The notes under the pieces: generated by a model
The model's database searches: none
Told to the model about the DNA's origin: nothing
What the model saw: only the letters and a program-made list of their open reading frames with translations
Assembly: GCF_024763615.1 (NCBI RefSeq)
Contig: NC_077223.1
Location: 81,158,627 to 81,222,626, forward strand
Reading direction: 5' to 3'
Origin: Phlebotomus papatasi
Taxonomy: Eukaryota > Arthropoda > Insecta > Diptera > Psychodidae
DNA: 64,000 bases
Translations under genes and position numbers: made by a program
In this document: one piece after another, positions 34,766-47,840 of the stretch
Numbering within the stretch: the stretch's first letter is position 1
Layout of the letters: the number at the start of each line of letters is the position of its first letter

Positions 34766-35016
34766 CACTGAGAAAAAATGGGATGTGATTAACTTTTTTT
34801 CCTCATAACTTTAACACTTTTTAGATGTAAAAATATATCAACATTTTTAATGTTAATTTTACACTCTTTTAATGGTAAAATTAACATTAAAAAGGGTAAC
34901 TTTAACCCCTAATACACCTAAAAAGCATAATATTTACACCGATTTCGTATCAATACTGCAGGGTAAAATAAACATTTCCGTAATGTTATTTTAATTTTTT
35001 CGGATTTCTCTCAGTG
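34766..35016. mobile_element. CACTGAG MITE, copy 3
   Basis: 251 bp, ends CACTGAGAAAAAATGGG and TCTCTCAGTG, flanked by TA on both sides. Same internal order as 16623-16886. Confidence 0.8.
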
Positions 35017-36326
35017 TACGATAACGTGAGCAAAGGCCCGAAAAATCTTCACTAAATTTTGTTTTTAATTTTTTTATTCCTTTCTTATAAAATGACTAGA
35101 ATGCCCAGAATTTAATTTTATTGATTTTTAATCCACTTCGAATAAGCTTCTGCTCTCTATTTTATTTCATAAATATAACAATTGTCTCTTTCTTTGACGA
35201 AACTCAAGAAACAAGAAAGCCTTGTCATTTATAATTGTGATTGAACATCCCCTTGCAAAGCTCTGTCGCAATGAGGAAATCAATTAAATGAGAATTCATT
35301 GCTCTTCAATTTGTTTCCAGGATAAGCATCAAACAGTTTACAAATGGTTTTATTTTTATGAAAGAGTTCTACTGAAGATCCTTATCGAATTAATTGCTGA
35401 TGGTAGCTTGTTACGTAACAGATTGACGTTTAATGAAATTGCACTGAATCGAGTTTTGATTAAAAATAGTCATCTATTAATTTTTAACAGTTTTAATTAA
35501 AATGGATAAGTTTTCAATCAATTAAAAGTTTTAGTGCACAAAAAGGCAATTTTACAGGGATTTTTATTAAGAGTTAATAAGAAAGGGTGCATGGTCAGTT
35601 AACCAACATTGGCGTATAATGAATTATTGGTTGATTAATAAATTAGTAATTTTATATATATTAATTGAATTTAGATGTTCTGATGTTCGCCAGAAACATG
35701 TTTTTCTCAAATTGATAGAATTTCTTGTTTTTTTTTTGAGATCTTGAATTTATTGGTATATGGGGCTATTCGATTCTTTCAATTGAAACGTCGTTTTTGG
35801 TACGAATCTACTTTTGAAATTAGTATTAGTCACGAATTTGGGCATTTCGCAAAATATGGGGCGCTTTGTCACCCCTTTTAATTGATAATAAATTCCAAAA
35901 TATCAGGAATGATATCTTCTAAAAAGAGTCCCAGATTCGAGCTTTTCACTCATCTAGAAAATTTATTATTTATTAGCTGGAGCACTGAGGTCTATCTACT
36001 AGAAAATGTTTATCCTGTCTTTAAAAATCGTTCATAGAACTTTATTTTTCCACTCTGAAGAATAATTTAAAAAAAAAAAACATGATTTGATAAAATTCGA
36101 TATCTATTCAATGTTTGAGTTTGTTTTACTTTGCTTGTAAAAAAAACTTTCTACTTCGTCCTCTTCATTAGTTATTATTACTCTGAGATTGCAGCGATTC
36201 CAAACCTTAAATTGGAATCCAGTTTTCCTTTCCGAGAAGCAATGTACAATGAGAAAGCAATGAGAAAGCAATGAGAAGTTCAGAAGGAACCTTGAGTATG
36301 CTAATCAAATTGAAATCCAGTAATGG

Positions 36327-36432
36327 TGTCTACACACTAGGATAATTTATGTCCATATTGAAGCCAATTCCCTACGTCTGTGTAAGAAAAACATTTCAAT
36401 ATGGACATAAATTTCTCTAGTGTGTAAAGGCC
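36327..36432. mobile_element. Short CTACACACTAG palindrome
   Basis: About 105 bp: CTACACACTAGGATAATTTA and the inverse TAAATTTCTCTAGTGTGTA, with CAATATGGACATAAAT in both arms. Related single arms at 26690-26820 and 59990-60065. Confidence 0.6.
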
Positions 36433-37075
36433 ACAAGTGCCATCTTCTTCTTCTAAAATATGATTTTTTAATGCTGGAACTCCACAGAGCAGTATATAAT
36501 ATACATTTATCTATAATAATAATAATATTATTCAATTTCGCATAACCCCCCACACCATGCGTCCGCCACCGTCTTAGCGTAGGTGACCAGCATCCGAAGC
36601 CAAACGTCGGAAATGCTTCTTCACTGGCTGTATTAATAAGCGTTCATTAGCGTATCAGGTGATTTCTGAGAAATAATTTCAGGCTGTTTTTTCTGTCAGT
36701 CCGTCTGTTTGGCTCTTACCATGTCTAGAGACCAAACGGTATGAGATAGAGACTTGGAACCTTCGGGGGACCTATAAGTCGATCCTTGGACCATCAACAT
36801 GCCTCTCATTTACCCCCACCCTTGCCCTTCCTACCCAAAACCATGTTTTTTGGGATTGCTCTAAAACACGTCGTATTTTTTCTTTAATTTTGATAATTTT
36901 AATTATACTAAGGCCCGGTCCTGAAAAGGACCTTTTTGTGTTGAGTGTAGTCATTACCGCAAGATCGAATCCACGAGCTTTCACTTGGTTTGTAGTTGAG
37001 GTATTCACGTGTTCTTTCAACTCTTAATTTAAGCTTTGTAGTGGAAGGATTAGTCAGTCCCTGGGGACTGTCCAG

Positions 37076-37400
37076 TAGGTGAATTCTGTAATTTTCGTGG
37101 CATTGTCACGCGTGAGTCCGAAACCTGACAATGCCATTCGAGCTTTTTTTGTCATATCATATGAGTTCGAAAATGAAATTCATTGATTTTTTTAATGAAA
37201 ATCCTTTACTTGATGAATTTATGAAAATAAAGTACGTCTTGGTTGATTTATTTAACAAAATTCATTGTCATTTAAATTGCCAGAAATCTCAAATATGTAA
37301 CTTCTGACAATACCACGTGAGCTGAAATGACAATGTCACGGCTACAGAATCGCATTTTCGAAAAAGCTCTCCTAAGATTCGAACCCAATTTGTCATATGG
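37076..37400 (+). repeat. GACATTGTCACRCGTGAGT repeat, copy 1
   Basis: Shares CATTGTCACGCGTGAGT, ATGACAATGTCACGGCTACA and GAATCGCATTTTCGAAA in order with 59757-59985. Partly palindromic (TGTCACG...). No gene. Confidence 0.6.
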
Positions 37401-37865
37401 CATCACATGAGCGTTTCAGAATTCCCCTCCAGGAACACCGATTTAGTTCCGATTAAAGCCCTAAATACACGTAGAGGTTCCTTGCTTTTCCCCATAATAA
37501 GAAATAAAAAATAAAGGGATTGCTCCTAGGGATTTTCAGGCAATGTTTTGAGTGATTTATAAATCGACTCAAATCGTTTGTGAACCGGTAATGGATCGAT
37601 TATGAACCGATAAGTAATTTTTCAGTCGAAAATAAATTTTACTACTCTTAAGGCTATAGTCGTTAAGGAGTCGATCAACAAAAAGCAGTTCCCGATCAAA
37701 AATTGCTAACTAAAGGGTAGGTAATGACAAAGCAGAATTTAGATAAAAATATTAGATGCTTCAGGTGAATCGAAATCGGTTAGCATTTAGTGCTGGCTGG
37801 GTTATGAATTGGTTCAAATCGGTTGAGAACCGATAAACGGTAAATAAAGGAAAGTTTGTTTGAGG

Positions 37866-38643
37866 TATATAGTCATTCGAGGAGAGATGGAACACCTTTT
37901 TTATATTCAATATTGCGAATACATTTTGAATGCGAGACAAAGTCGAATCTCACTGGTTTATCATTTGAAGACTCTAAATTTAAGATATCAATATTAGAAA
38001 AGCCTAGATGAAAATAGTCACTTCGAAAAATAGGATTTAAAAAAAGTTGCATTTTGAGACACTCAAAAAAAGTGCGGATGAAATGGAACACCCCTAATTT
38101 TAGCAAAATATTTATAGTTTATTTTATTAATTTAGAATAGGAGGGAAGTGATTTTAGACATGAACACTATTTCATTGAATTTATTGGAGTTTATTTTATT
38201 TTTTCAGTATAAATGATTTATTTTGTGGAATATGTAGCTCATATACTTCGATGGTAATTTCGCTGAGTGTATCAAGTCAGTCTTACCAGAAATTTAGGAA
38301 AAATAATTTCTAAGATTTACTTGAAAAGATTTTGAAGAAAATTGACCGAAATTCACACCGGAAGTGTTGCCAAAACTATTGAGTTCCATCTCTCCTCAAC
38401 CCCCAAATACACGTATTCTTATGGCGAAATAAAAATTTTTGGCCATTTTTCAGACATCCAAAAAATTCAATTTCAATTTTCTCGTACAATTTTAAAAGTA
38501 GAAAGCTGTAACTTGGAGGTTTTCATTAGAATGTTGAAGGGCACAAATAGACCAAATAAGGTGGAGATCGTACATAGGGTGTAGGCAGGAGGCGAAGTGG
38601 TCCATCTCTCCCACTGTTCCAACTCTCCTCCAATGACTATATA
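37866..38643. mobile_element. TATATAGTCATT foldback element
   Basis: 778 bp; TATATAGTCATTCGAGGAGA at left, TCTCCTCCAATGACTATATA at right. The 80-aa open frame inside (38342-38584) has no recognised domain and is left out. Confidence 0.65.
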
Positions 38644-39738
38644 GCATCTAAGTTACGAATTTCAGCACTTCGCAAAGCATGAAATTGAAATACTCATCCG
38701 ATCTACCATGTCTGATTGGTAAAAGCCGTCCTTAAGTCCTAGAATAAAAGAGAAGCTTTACGAACGGTAGGGGGCAAAGTCAACCGCATTTACAGTACAC
38801 TAAGAAAAATTTTATTACCATTTTATACAATTCATAGTTAAAGATTTTCTGAATCAGAAACTACCAAAGGACTGAAGAAAAATCCTTCATTGAGACTTAT
38901 TTTTAGAATTTTTTATTCAAAACTTTTAGATAGAAGCAGAGTGCTTTATTAAGTAATTTTTAAATATTGAAATGAAATCGAGTTTCCTTAATAAATTTAT
39001 GTGTTTTTTTCATTATTTTTTTTACTCGGTAAATTTTCAATCCTATTTCTTCGGTGTATAGGAAGTTTCTTATAGGACAGGATACAAAGCCATCCCAATC
39101 AACGGAATTAAATACCATTTAAATGCGAACAATAACATTTATCCCAAAAATAAATCGATTAAGACTTAACAATAATGCTAAACATCAATAAGCTTTTCCG
39201 AGAAGCACAATATTCCAGTATTATCCATCCCTCCACTGTATTATCTCAGGAAGGAAGAAAAACAGGAGAGTGAGATGGAACAAGAATAAATAATTCTGTA
39301 AGTAATTAACTCACAGCTTTTATACTTTATTTTTAAGGTATCTCATTACCATCTAAATGTCTTTTGCATCCCTCTTTTTTTTTGGAAAGAAACCGCCTCA
39401 TTTGCACCAAAACCTCTCTCGTGGTTGCTTCACAACAACTTGTGACGAAAAGGGTTTCACCTCGGTGGAAAAACTTCCCTCTCTCAGAGTCTCCCCCGTC
39501 ATGAGGCAGGAATTTAATTTGAGACTGCGGTTCACTTCATTATCGAATACCTTAGCTCGTCTTTCCACATTTTTTTTGTCAATCGAGATATGAGAACCTC
39601 TTCAGCATTATTCATGAGGTTTGTGTGAGCTTGGGAGTCCATTCATAAGCTCTCGTGATTTGATTCCCCTCCGGACGCATGCGATCCAGGCTGATGGCAA
39701 TCGCGCGCATATTGATTTCTTTGGTGTCTGTTGCCGCA

Positions 39739-39860
39739 TATAAAAGCTTCCATCTCGTCATCAGCGAATCCACTCCTCCAGTGTGTCCAGTGTCGTGAAA
39801 GTTTGTGCTAAAAGTTCCCAGGGAAAAGTATAGGGAAGGTCTGTGTGGAAGGTTTTTTTT
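39739..39860 (+). promoter_or_regulatory. Candidate TATA promoter and 5' UTR exon
   Basis: TATAAAAG at 39739-39746 is followed 20-40 nt later by Inr-like TCAGCG and CCAGTG sites, in a locally GC-richer, repeat-free block (39600-40110). A GT in AAA|GTATAG near 39828 could be a splice donor. The nearest + strand gene lacking a first exon is the secreted precursor (acceptor at 50757), 11 kb away. The link is inference. Confidence 0.3.
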
Positions 39861-41273
39861 TAATCCTCCAGCAGCCATTTGGGGTGCCCAACAAGTGTCT
39901 TTTCTGGTGACTGGATTCTTCGCATGCAAAGTTGCTACTTTTGGGGCGCTTTCCTATTCTGCGAGATTCACCAGATCAAGCAGCAGCTCCTGCAGGGGCC
40001 ATTTTTTCAACACCCACAGAGACTAATTGGTAAATTTGCTGGACACCCAAACCCCCCTTTTTTCCCACCCATTTCCTCGCCTCAATCAAATGTGGCGGCC
40101 ACAAGTGCTTTATAGAAGATAAAGGTCCAAGAGGGTGTAAGTTCCCACAGAGACAAGTGGCAGTTATCGATTTCCTCTTTTAGTCGGATTATGGATAGAA
40201 AAAAAATGTAATTTGAACGAGTGTTTTATTAATAGCCCTCAAGCTCTTCACCTTTTTTCTCTGTTCAATTGCGACGCGTTTTTCCTGGCGCAAATGAGCT
40301 TTGATGGCAAATGGAGACGCCGAGTCTCGAAAGCTCTTTTGCACGTCAGCAACTCAAGAAAAGCGATTCTTTTAATTTAATTTAACTTCAGGAAAACACA
40401 TTCAAATGCACCTTAAAAAAAAGATTTCACGAACTCTCAAAATCGTCCTTTCCGAGAAAATCATCCCCCTTTGAGAGGGCTACATATTGAATTTAATACG
40501 TCAATAATTAAACATCAATATTGCATTATTGGAATAAATCGCCAACAGAACACTAGCAAAGCAATTCCAAAATTATTAAAGCGAACTATTGAAGAACAAC
40601 GTGACTCTAATAAAACGTATAAACTTTTAGCTCTTACCTTGAGGCAGTATTTTCCAAGTTTCCCTTTATTACAGTTCCAATTTCTTTAATTAAAATTTGT
40701 CTCAAGTTTTTAGTCAGTAAAGAGATCTCTAAAAGTTCGGCTTTTATGAAGATTCTTACATTTTTTCTGAGGAAAATTAGTTGCATGTATAGTGAATTTG
40801 TAATCTATGACTACGTTTATACTCGCAAAATAATCTTGGATCAAAACATCAAAAATACCCAAAGTTTTGATTGGATGTGTATTCACCAAGAAGCAAAAGA
40901 TTCTATAGCGTGATAGGGCCTTTAAAAAGCTCCTAAATTTTCGTGTGATGATTTTAGAGTATTCTGCATTAAATTTAGATATTTTTCTATATTGAGTTGA
41001 ATATAAATCAGTTTGATATTGATTTCAGATCATTTTAATATTATTTCCTAAAGAAATAGCGTGTGGTATTGTTTTCGATCATTTTAGTATAAATTTCTAG
41101 AACAGTGTGTCACTGATAGTAGATCATTTTGGGATTGAATTCACGCTTCGTCCTTATGACCATGTTTCCTAATATTATAACGTGGTACTATAGTCGCTGG
41201 GAGTCAAATATGGAAAATACGGTGGATGACTAAGCAATTCATACTTCAAATTTTTGAATTTCGACGTGGGTAA
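39861..41273. other. Intergenic DNA, partly GC-richer
   Basis: 39861-40120 and 40240-40340 are less AT-rich than the surroundings and look single-copy; no gene with domain or splice support. Confidence 0.4.
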
Positions 41274-41787
41274 TGTCCTAAACACACTTGCGACTTAAGT
41301 CGAGAGACGGCTTATGACCAGCGCACAATAACTTTTGCTTGTAAACATGTTTGCAAAATTTTCCATGAGTATGAGCGAGATGACTAGATCTAGATCTCAC
41401 TCACTCTCATTGAAATGTCAAAAACATGTTTACTAAACAAAAGTAATTGTGCGTTGGGCATTATGTCCAACGCACAATAAATTTTGTTTGTAAAGATGTT
41501 TTCAAAATTTCATATGAGATAGAGCGAGATGACTAGATCTCGGTTTCATTCACTCTCATAGAAATGTCAAAAACATGTTTACTAAACAAAAGTAATTGTG
41601 CGTTGGGCATTAATGTCTCTCATAATCAAAATAATGATTTAATTAAACTCTTAACAGTTTTCCACTAAGCCGTTACTCGGCTTAAATCGAGAGACGGATT
41701 AGTCACAAACTGATGGAATTGATTATTATTTTGATTAGAATTAAACTAAGCCATCTCTCGGCTAAAGTCGTAAGTGTGTCTGGGACA
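41274..41787. mobile_element. TGTCC MITE with two inner palindromes
   Basis: 514 bp. Outer ends TGTCCTAAACACACTTGCGAC and the near inverse, followed by CGAGAGACGGCTTA. Inside are two tandem copies (41331-41454 and 41470-41604) of a palindrome with CGCACAATAA / TTATTGTGCG-type ends. Confidence 0.65.
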
Positions 41788-41894
41788 TAACACCTTGGTT
41801 AACTCTTGGTGAAGGATGATTTTCTTCTTCTTCAATCCAGTAGAAGAATTCTGTAACAAAATGATAATATCACAAATTTTTGTGATTAATTTCA

Positions 41895-42812
41895 TCAGCA
41901 GTACAGCATTAAATCCCAGTGAGCTTGATTGGCTATTACAAGTAGCTTTATTATGAACTTTTTGCCATTGATTTGACTCCCATTTTTGAACACTTCCACC
42001 AAATTTACCACATTAAAAATTTTAAATATGTCATATGACATTGTCATACTGTTACAAAATTCCCCTGCAGGTCTCTTTTCGCGAATTTTACCATCCAATT
42101 TATCCAAATGCGTACAATAATATTCCGAATTAATTGTTTTACCCTTTTTTAAGACAGCCAATGAATAAAACTCTTTTAGCATACCAAAAAACTTATGCCA
42201 AAACCCTTTTTTGCAAATTTTCCATGTTTCACTTGCTTTGAAGCAGAATATCCTTCTTCAGTCCATTGCAATGGTTCTTGTTTCAACTTAATATCATGAT
42301 GATAAATCCATGTTTCGTCTATAGTAACAAATAAAACCAATTTCGTTCTTCTTAAAACGTTCTAAATGACGCTGAGAAATTTGCTTACGAGCAGACTTTT
42401 GTTGCTTTGTCAGTGTGTGCGGTACCACTTTTCCAAGAAGCTTTTTCTTATATAATTCTTTATGCGGAATGTATCGTATCTACTTAGTTGTAATGCCTAT
42501 GGTATGAACAATTTCATGTGTAGTCACACTTGGATCTGTAGAAACCATAACATGGATTTTTTCAATAATTTCTGGTGTTACCACGATTTTCGGACGTCCA
42601 CTGCGTGGATCGTTTTTAACGCATTCACGTCCTCGTTGAAACCACAATTGTAAGCCCAGATGGGGCTCACCTAAATAAAAATACGAACTTAGAGGGAAAT
42701 TGGAGAACTGAAGTTGCCACCCATTTTTCACTTCATGAGAGTGAACCATCCACGGCGACTGATGCTCACTCACTGAAGACTGAGGACATTTATCTAACAA
42801 TAAAAGCCCCAA
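41895..42812 (-). pseudogene. mariner-type transposase relic
   Basis: Right-hand part: RSGRPKIVVTPEIIEKIHVM, then TTHEIVHTIGI, the second HTH of mariner transposases. Middle: KKKLLGKVVPHTLTKQQKSA, then TIDETWIYHHD near 42300-42325, the first catalytic Asp block, reached only after a frame change. Left: LKKGKTINSEYYCTHLDKLD, then KIREKRPAG, followed by loss of the HQDNA block. Several frameshifts and stops; inactive. Terminal repeats not found. Confidence 0.8.
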
Positions 42813-43434
42813 AGCAACCTTTCAGCACCCATAAGGATGGTAGGGGTTGGACGTGTCAAAGGAATGAGGGATTAGGATTGATGGGTTATGGCCGACGACT
42901 GGGTTGACATGTGTCGAATAGGCCACACGCTCTACACAATGCAAAACGACAAAATGTTGCTTTTGAAGAAGAAGAATCCCCTAATACCTTTATCATCTTA
43001 GAATGAATTTTCGTCGCCTTTGAACCTTCTTTTAGAAAGAATTGAATCACAGCACGATGTTCAAGATTGTCGATTTTGATAAAAGTACTGACACGTCAAC
43101 ACATCAGTTCTCTCGAATAATAAAAAAAATTGCCAAATAGAAATAAGACTTAGCATAGATTCAAACCAAGATTAATACAACATTATCGATTATAATTTAA
43201 AATTATACCGTTTATTTATATAGGCCAGTCTGAGGAGTTAGCACCCGGCCTGTCAATCCGGATTAGTGAAAATGTATAAACGTACTCAATTATTTCTATA
43301 TTCAAATTAATAATGCAAATAATATAAAAAGTATTTTTATTTAATACATTTATTCCTATCGCTCCTATCATTTCTATATGAAAAAAATAACTGCTTTTCA
43401 CATTGATCCAGAATTTATAAAAAAAAAATCTTAA

Positions 43435-43857
43435 TACACAGATGAAAAATATTTCTTTAAATTGTTCGCAAATTTTTATGAATTCTCATTTGGGGACTTA
43501 CGAAATGTTTGTAAATCGTATAACCCACTTAAAATTTGTAAAAGTTTGTAGTTTTCCACAAACAATTGTTTGTTAGATAATCACTCGTCAGGAATTTTTT
43601 ATTCTCTTACAAACATTTCTTTTCGTAAATATTCGTAGACACATGGAAAAATGTTCGAAAGTTTTGTCATTTGTTCGTTAAGTTTTGCCAGATAAACAAA
43701 AATAGACGAACAAATGTTTGGAAAAGAACAAAAAATGCTTGTCAACTGATCATGCTACGAACAATGTTTGTGAAGAAGTACAAACTTTTACGAACTTTTT
43801 AATGGGTTATACTCGTTATACTATTTACAATTATTTTGTGAGTTATAGCAAATATAC
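43435..43857. mobile_element. TACACAG foldback element, diverged copy
   Basis: Begins TACACAGATGAAAAATATT and follows 17822-18336 in order, including AATCGTATAACCCAC and ACTTTTACGAAC; the right end is eroded. Confidence 0.55.
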
Positions 43858-45877
43858 ATTAAATTTAATTGAATTAATTTAACTTTATATTAATAATATA
43901 TACTTTACAGCTTAGCTTTCGTTTCAATAATTACATTTTATAGGATTAATAATATTTATTATTGATTTAATTTGTCCAGTGTGAAGAAAGCTTTAGAAAA
44001 GCTCCAGACGAACTGAAGTACAGGGATGAATTTTCAATGTCAAAAGCACCATTTTGAGGGTGGAAATTTCAAATGGAAAATATTTACACAAGAGCCTGAA
44101 AAAATATATCCAGCAAAATTATGAGGAATTGAGAGCAATATCGTGCAAAAACGTGAAGATATTTACTTTTATTTCGTGATGCGAATTTTTTAAATTCCAA
44201 ACAAAAGGCATTCTTTCTCGCAATTTGACGTAACACTCACCCCGCCCTGGCAATGATGGTACAGAAAAAAATTGACCACTTGACGATAGAGTGGAAGCTC
44301 CTTCAACAAAGCTCGAGTTTTCCAATTAAAAGTTTATTTTTAGTGGTATCTCTATCATCTGACGAGCTTGTCTCCTTCAAAGCAGAAAGAACTGAGAGAG
44401 AACTTGAAGGAAATCTTCTGAAATCCAGCATAAATTTGCAAGTTTATTGATATTTCCATTGTTATCCAATGGAATATCATTTCGTGGAAATGTGATGCAA
44501 TTACTTCATAATTTGTTCAATTTAGAATATTAGGAAAGCAACAAGTTGAACATGATTCTCATTTTATGTTGTTAAATCAAAAGTTTCAGAGAAAATTATG
44601 GTTTGACTTGTTTGAAAGCTCTAATTAATCTAACTTTTCTCGCTTTTAGTCTCGTCATTTTCCAATTGATGGGGAAAATACATTCTAAAAACGCCCAATT
44701 AAACTTTTTTCATTACTCGAAAATAAACAAATTTATTCAATTAGATCTTAAGAGAAAATTTACGATTTAACATAAAATTATCTTATCAAATAACACATTA
44801 CTCATAATTTAATGAGGCACGTTTCTAAATTCGCCTCCAATTTATCCTGAATAATTTAGAAATCTCTCATCAGAATATTTCCTCTGGCAAGATGAACGAA
44901 AGCAAATATCTAAAAAATATAAAACATGAAAAGCAAAAGTTACACGACAAATGGAATATATCCAATTAAGTTGGTAAAAATCTATATTCCAATTTATATA
45001 ACACATTTCGGACACCCACATTATGTGCCAAACTTTTAAATTATTCAACATTTCCACTTGAAATTTTTATATTATTTGTCCTTTCACATTTAAAGATGGA
45101 TTGTACCTTGAATTTCTGGCTCAAGATCAAAAAATTTTATATAACACTTAACTTACTTTAACTTTAAATTAATGAATTTTTTGTCTTACAAAGGCCAATA
45201 AAACTCTCAAGATTGATTCTTTATTGAAATATATAAAATTTTCGACCAAAATTGTAAGAGAAGATTTATCTAAAAATATAAAAGGTACAAGAAAAATATC
45301 AAAGGTAAGCTTTCACTAAGAAAAGTCACTGACATTTCTTGCCAATTTGGTATTCTGCTTGAGTATTCTGGTTTGGCCTTCCAAGTATTAAGAATGTCCT
45401 ATTCTTAGTTAGTACATACATCATTTTTGACACAAATCTTACAGATTTAGCGCCTATCTTTTAGCTGAGAATATTTTTCATACTTTCCGCAGAGACATTT
45501 ATTTGCAATACAAAAAAATATTTGGAACATTTTCCTTGCATGTAGTTCAAGTATTTGTAATATAGAAAAAAGTGCAATGTATCAAACCATTGAAGACAAT
45601 TGACAATAAGATGGCGAAGTCCATTAGGATTATAGAGTAGCGATTCTACCAGCGGATACCATGTACTAATTATAATTTCTGGACAATTTTCTGGATCTAA
45701 TAAAACACTAGTTCAGTCTCATCCTAAATCTTGCCTTTATATACTAATTATGGATGCCATAGTATTAAAATTATTTTTTTAAATCCAAATGTTTAACGGA
45801 ACTCTTACTGCTAGAACTCAAAGAAAGAGAGTAGTTATATAATCCACCATTTTTCAACTTGTGACACAGCTAGAGGC
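43858..45877. other. AT-rich intergenic DNA
   Basis: No gene, RNA or complete repeat recognised. Confidence 0.4.
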
Positions 45878-46560
45878 CAAACGGTTAGAGATATCGACTT
45901 CCGGTCTTCCATGACCCCCAATAAGCCAACATTACCTATAGGACAGTATTTTTTCTCCCCCTCATCCCCCTCCTTCCCCATCAAAACCGTGTGTTTCTGT
46001 TTTAATTCGAAAACAGCTCCTAAAATTTTTATTTCATTTTCGAATATGTTTCAGGTCAAGGTGAATATTTCGTCCTTACACAAGAAGTAAAATAGCTGCC
46101 TTATAGAACGAAGTATTAAACAAGTCTTTTAGTGCACTTTTAAAAGACTTAAAGTGAGAATTTTCTGTAGAAATTCCTATAGGAGCTTTTAAGATACTTA
46201 AGAGTGCGGCACTTTACTTATAGTACTTATAGTAATCTCAATGATGGGACTAAGAGCGTTATAAGCAAATAAAGAGATATTTGGTTCTATAGTGCCTTAC
46301 TTAAAGAATTCTACAACACTATATTAAGAAAAACTTCTTTCTTGGGTAGACACCTATGTTAGAAAAATATTTTATATACTAAATTTTCGAAAGTCAAAGT
46401 TTAACCACTTTAAATGGCCCATCTTTGAATCGATTTGCTTAACTTTGGATTTTTTGAAAAATCTTGAAATTTTCAACGCGGCTGCATCGGACGTAATTGG
46501 TCATGAATTGGTAAAGTACATACCAATCCCGCCAATGATATACCCTCTAGGGTTACATTT
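45878..46560 (+). repeat. AAACGGT-start repeat, second copy
   Basis: Starts CCAAACGGTTAGAGATATCG; collinear with 29796-31010. It is split by the TACCCAAGAA MITE (46077-46349). A third partial copy starts near 36733. Confidence 0.55.
46077..46349 (-). mobile_element. TACCCAAGAA MITE, copy 2
   Basis: Reverse orientation of 6263-6535; ends ACAAGAAGTA and TTTCTTGGGTA. Confidence 0.75.
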
Positions 46561-46571
46561 TTATTTGGCTA

Positions 46572-47152
46572 TAAGGTAAAGTACCCTATGTCGACCACTT
46601 AAGGATAGATTTTGTGAAAAACTTATGAAAAAACCGTTATAATTTGTATTTTTTGATAGACTTTTTACATAAAACTATAGAATAGATCGTTATCTATCTC
46701 ATTGTAAACTTCATTTATTAATAGCATAATTTTGAATTATAAAAAAATTAAAATGATTCAAAAATGCAAAGTGATCCTCTACTCGACCACTTCAATATCA
46801 CTGTTCCTCACTCGACCACCCATTTTTTCTAAAAATTAAACAAACCACAAAACTATAAAGTCACAGATTTAATTTGGCTTGTTCAACACATCAATTTGAT
46901 GAAAAATTGCGAATTTTTATTTAAGAAATACTTTAACGCTCCGTAAATTTATTATTTCTTTCAGTGTTTTATGATCAATTTCTATGATATTTTCACTGAT
47001 TTGAGTTATTTATTGACCCTATGATGTTAAACCATTCGCTAAATATTATTGTAAATGTAAATAAATTAAATAAATATTTCCACCGGTCGACTTAAGGAAC
47101 CCAGGAGGGTGGTCAAATTGAGAGGCGGTCGACTCGAGGATACTTTACCTTA
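46572..47152. mobile_element. TAAGGTAAAGTA foldback element
   Basis: 581 bp; TAAGGTAAAGTACCCTATGT and inverse GATACTTTACCTTA; GTCGACC motifs near both ends (46600, 46797, 47093, 47128). No gene. Confidence 0.65.
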
Positions 47153-47424
47153 TGCTGGTTACTCATGCTAAAATATTCTGAAATCTGCTTTTCTTATGCA
47201 ACTTCTTATTTTAAATGGTTTTTTTTTTAATTTATGAATCAATTTAGTCGATGGTATAGCAATATGCACCCAAAAACCATGCGAGAAGATAATACACGGA
47301 TAGCTCTCTCTCGTGAAATTATTAGAAATTTTTCGAATTTTGGAGGATTGGAACCTAGTGAACTGTAAACGACTGCCGAGAGGTTTTTCTTAAAGAAATT
47401 GAAAATAATTCATTCATTAAATGA

Positions 47425-47840
47425 TAGGGGAGACCGGGGTACTTTTAGCCAGCAAATGAAGCTTTTTTTCGCGCATGATTTGTGAAAAAATGATAAGGTT
47501 TGTCAAATATTTTTATATAAGTAGCATTAGGATATTGGCTATATGAAACAGTGTAGTTCAAAGCTCTAAAATCCTTGCCTTTTTCTAGAGAGGATAATGA
47601 AAAAAGTATGACACATTGGCCACACGTGCCCCGGCCTGGGTAGATATAGCCACTTTTGGGGTACTAATTGCCACAAGTTTTCCAGACGAAATTTTAAACT
47701 GGGGATAGCAAATATTGTTTCGTTTGATACACTGAAGCCCACTGATGCTAAATATGACACTTAAAGCTAAAGAAAAGGGCTTTAGTCGACTTTTTTATGA
47801 CATTTTTGTAATTGCAGCAAAATTGATGCAAACATCATGA
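47425..47840 (+). mobile_element. TAGGGGAGAC element, 3'-truncated copy
   Basis: Starts TAGGGGAGACCGGGGTAC and matches the reversed right end of 8402-12354 for about 400 bp, for example AGTGTAGTTCAAAGCTCTAA and CCACTTTTGGGGTACTAATT. The far end is not visible. Confidence 0.65.

Larger units (their letters stand above)
35017..39600. other. Intergenic DNA with scattered repeats
   Basis: Apart from elements listed separately, nothing convincing. 37550-37850 has ACCGATAA/AACCGG-type short repeats. 36733-36960 is a partial AAACGGT-start repeat. Confidence 0.4.

Noticed and set aside
36772..37020. 82-aa open frame on the - strand
   Set aside because: Lies in a repeat shared with 29796-31010 and 45878-46560, where the frame is not kept.
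39612..40115. Overlapping frames of 70-105 aa on both strands
   Set aside because: Composition fits a promoter/UTR region rather than protein; no domain.
41895..42182. Intact gene of 95 aa
   Set aside because: It is the middle of a broken mariner transposase, not a gene of its own.
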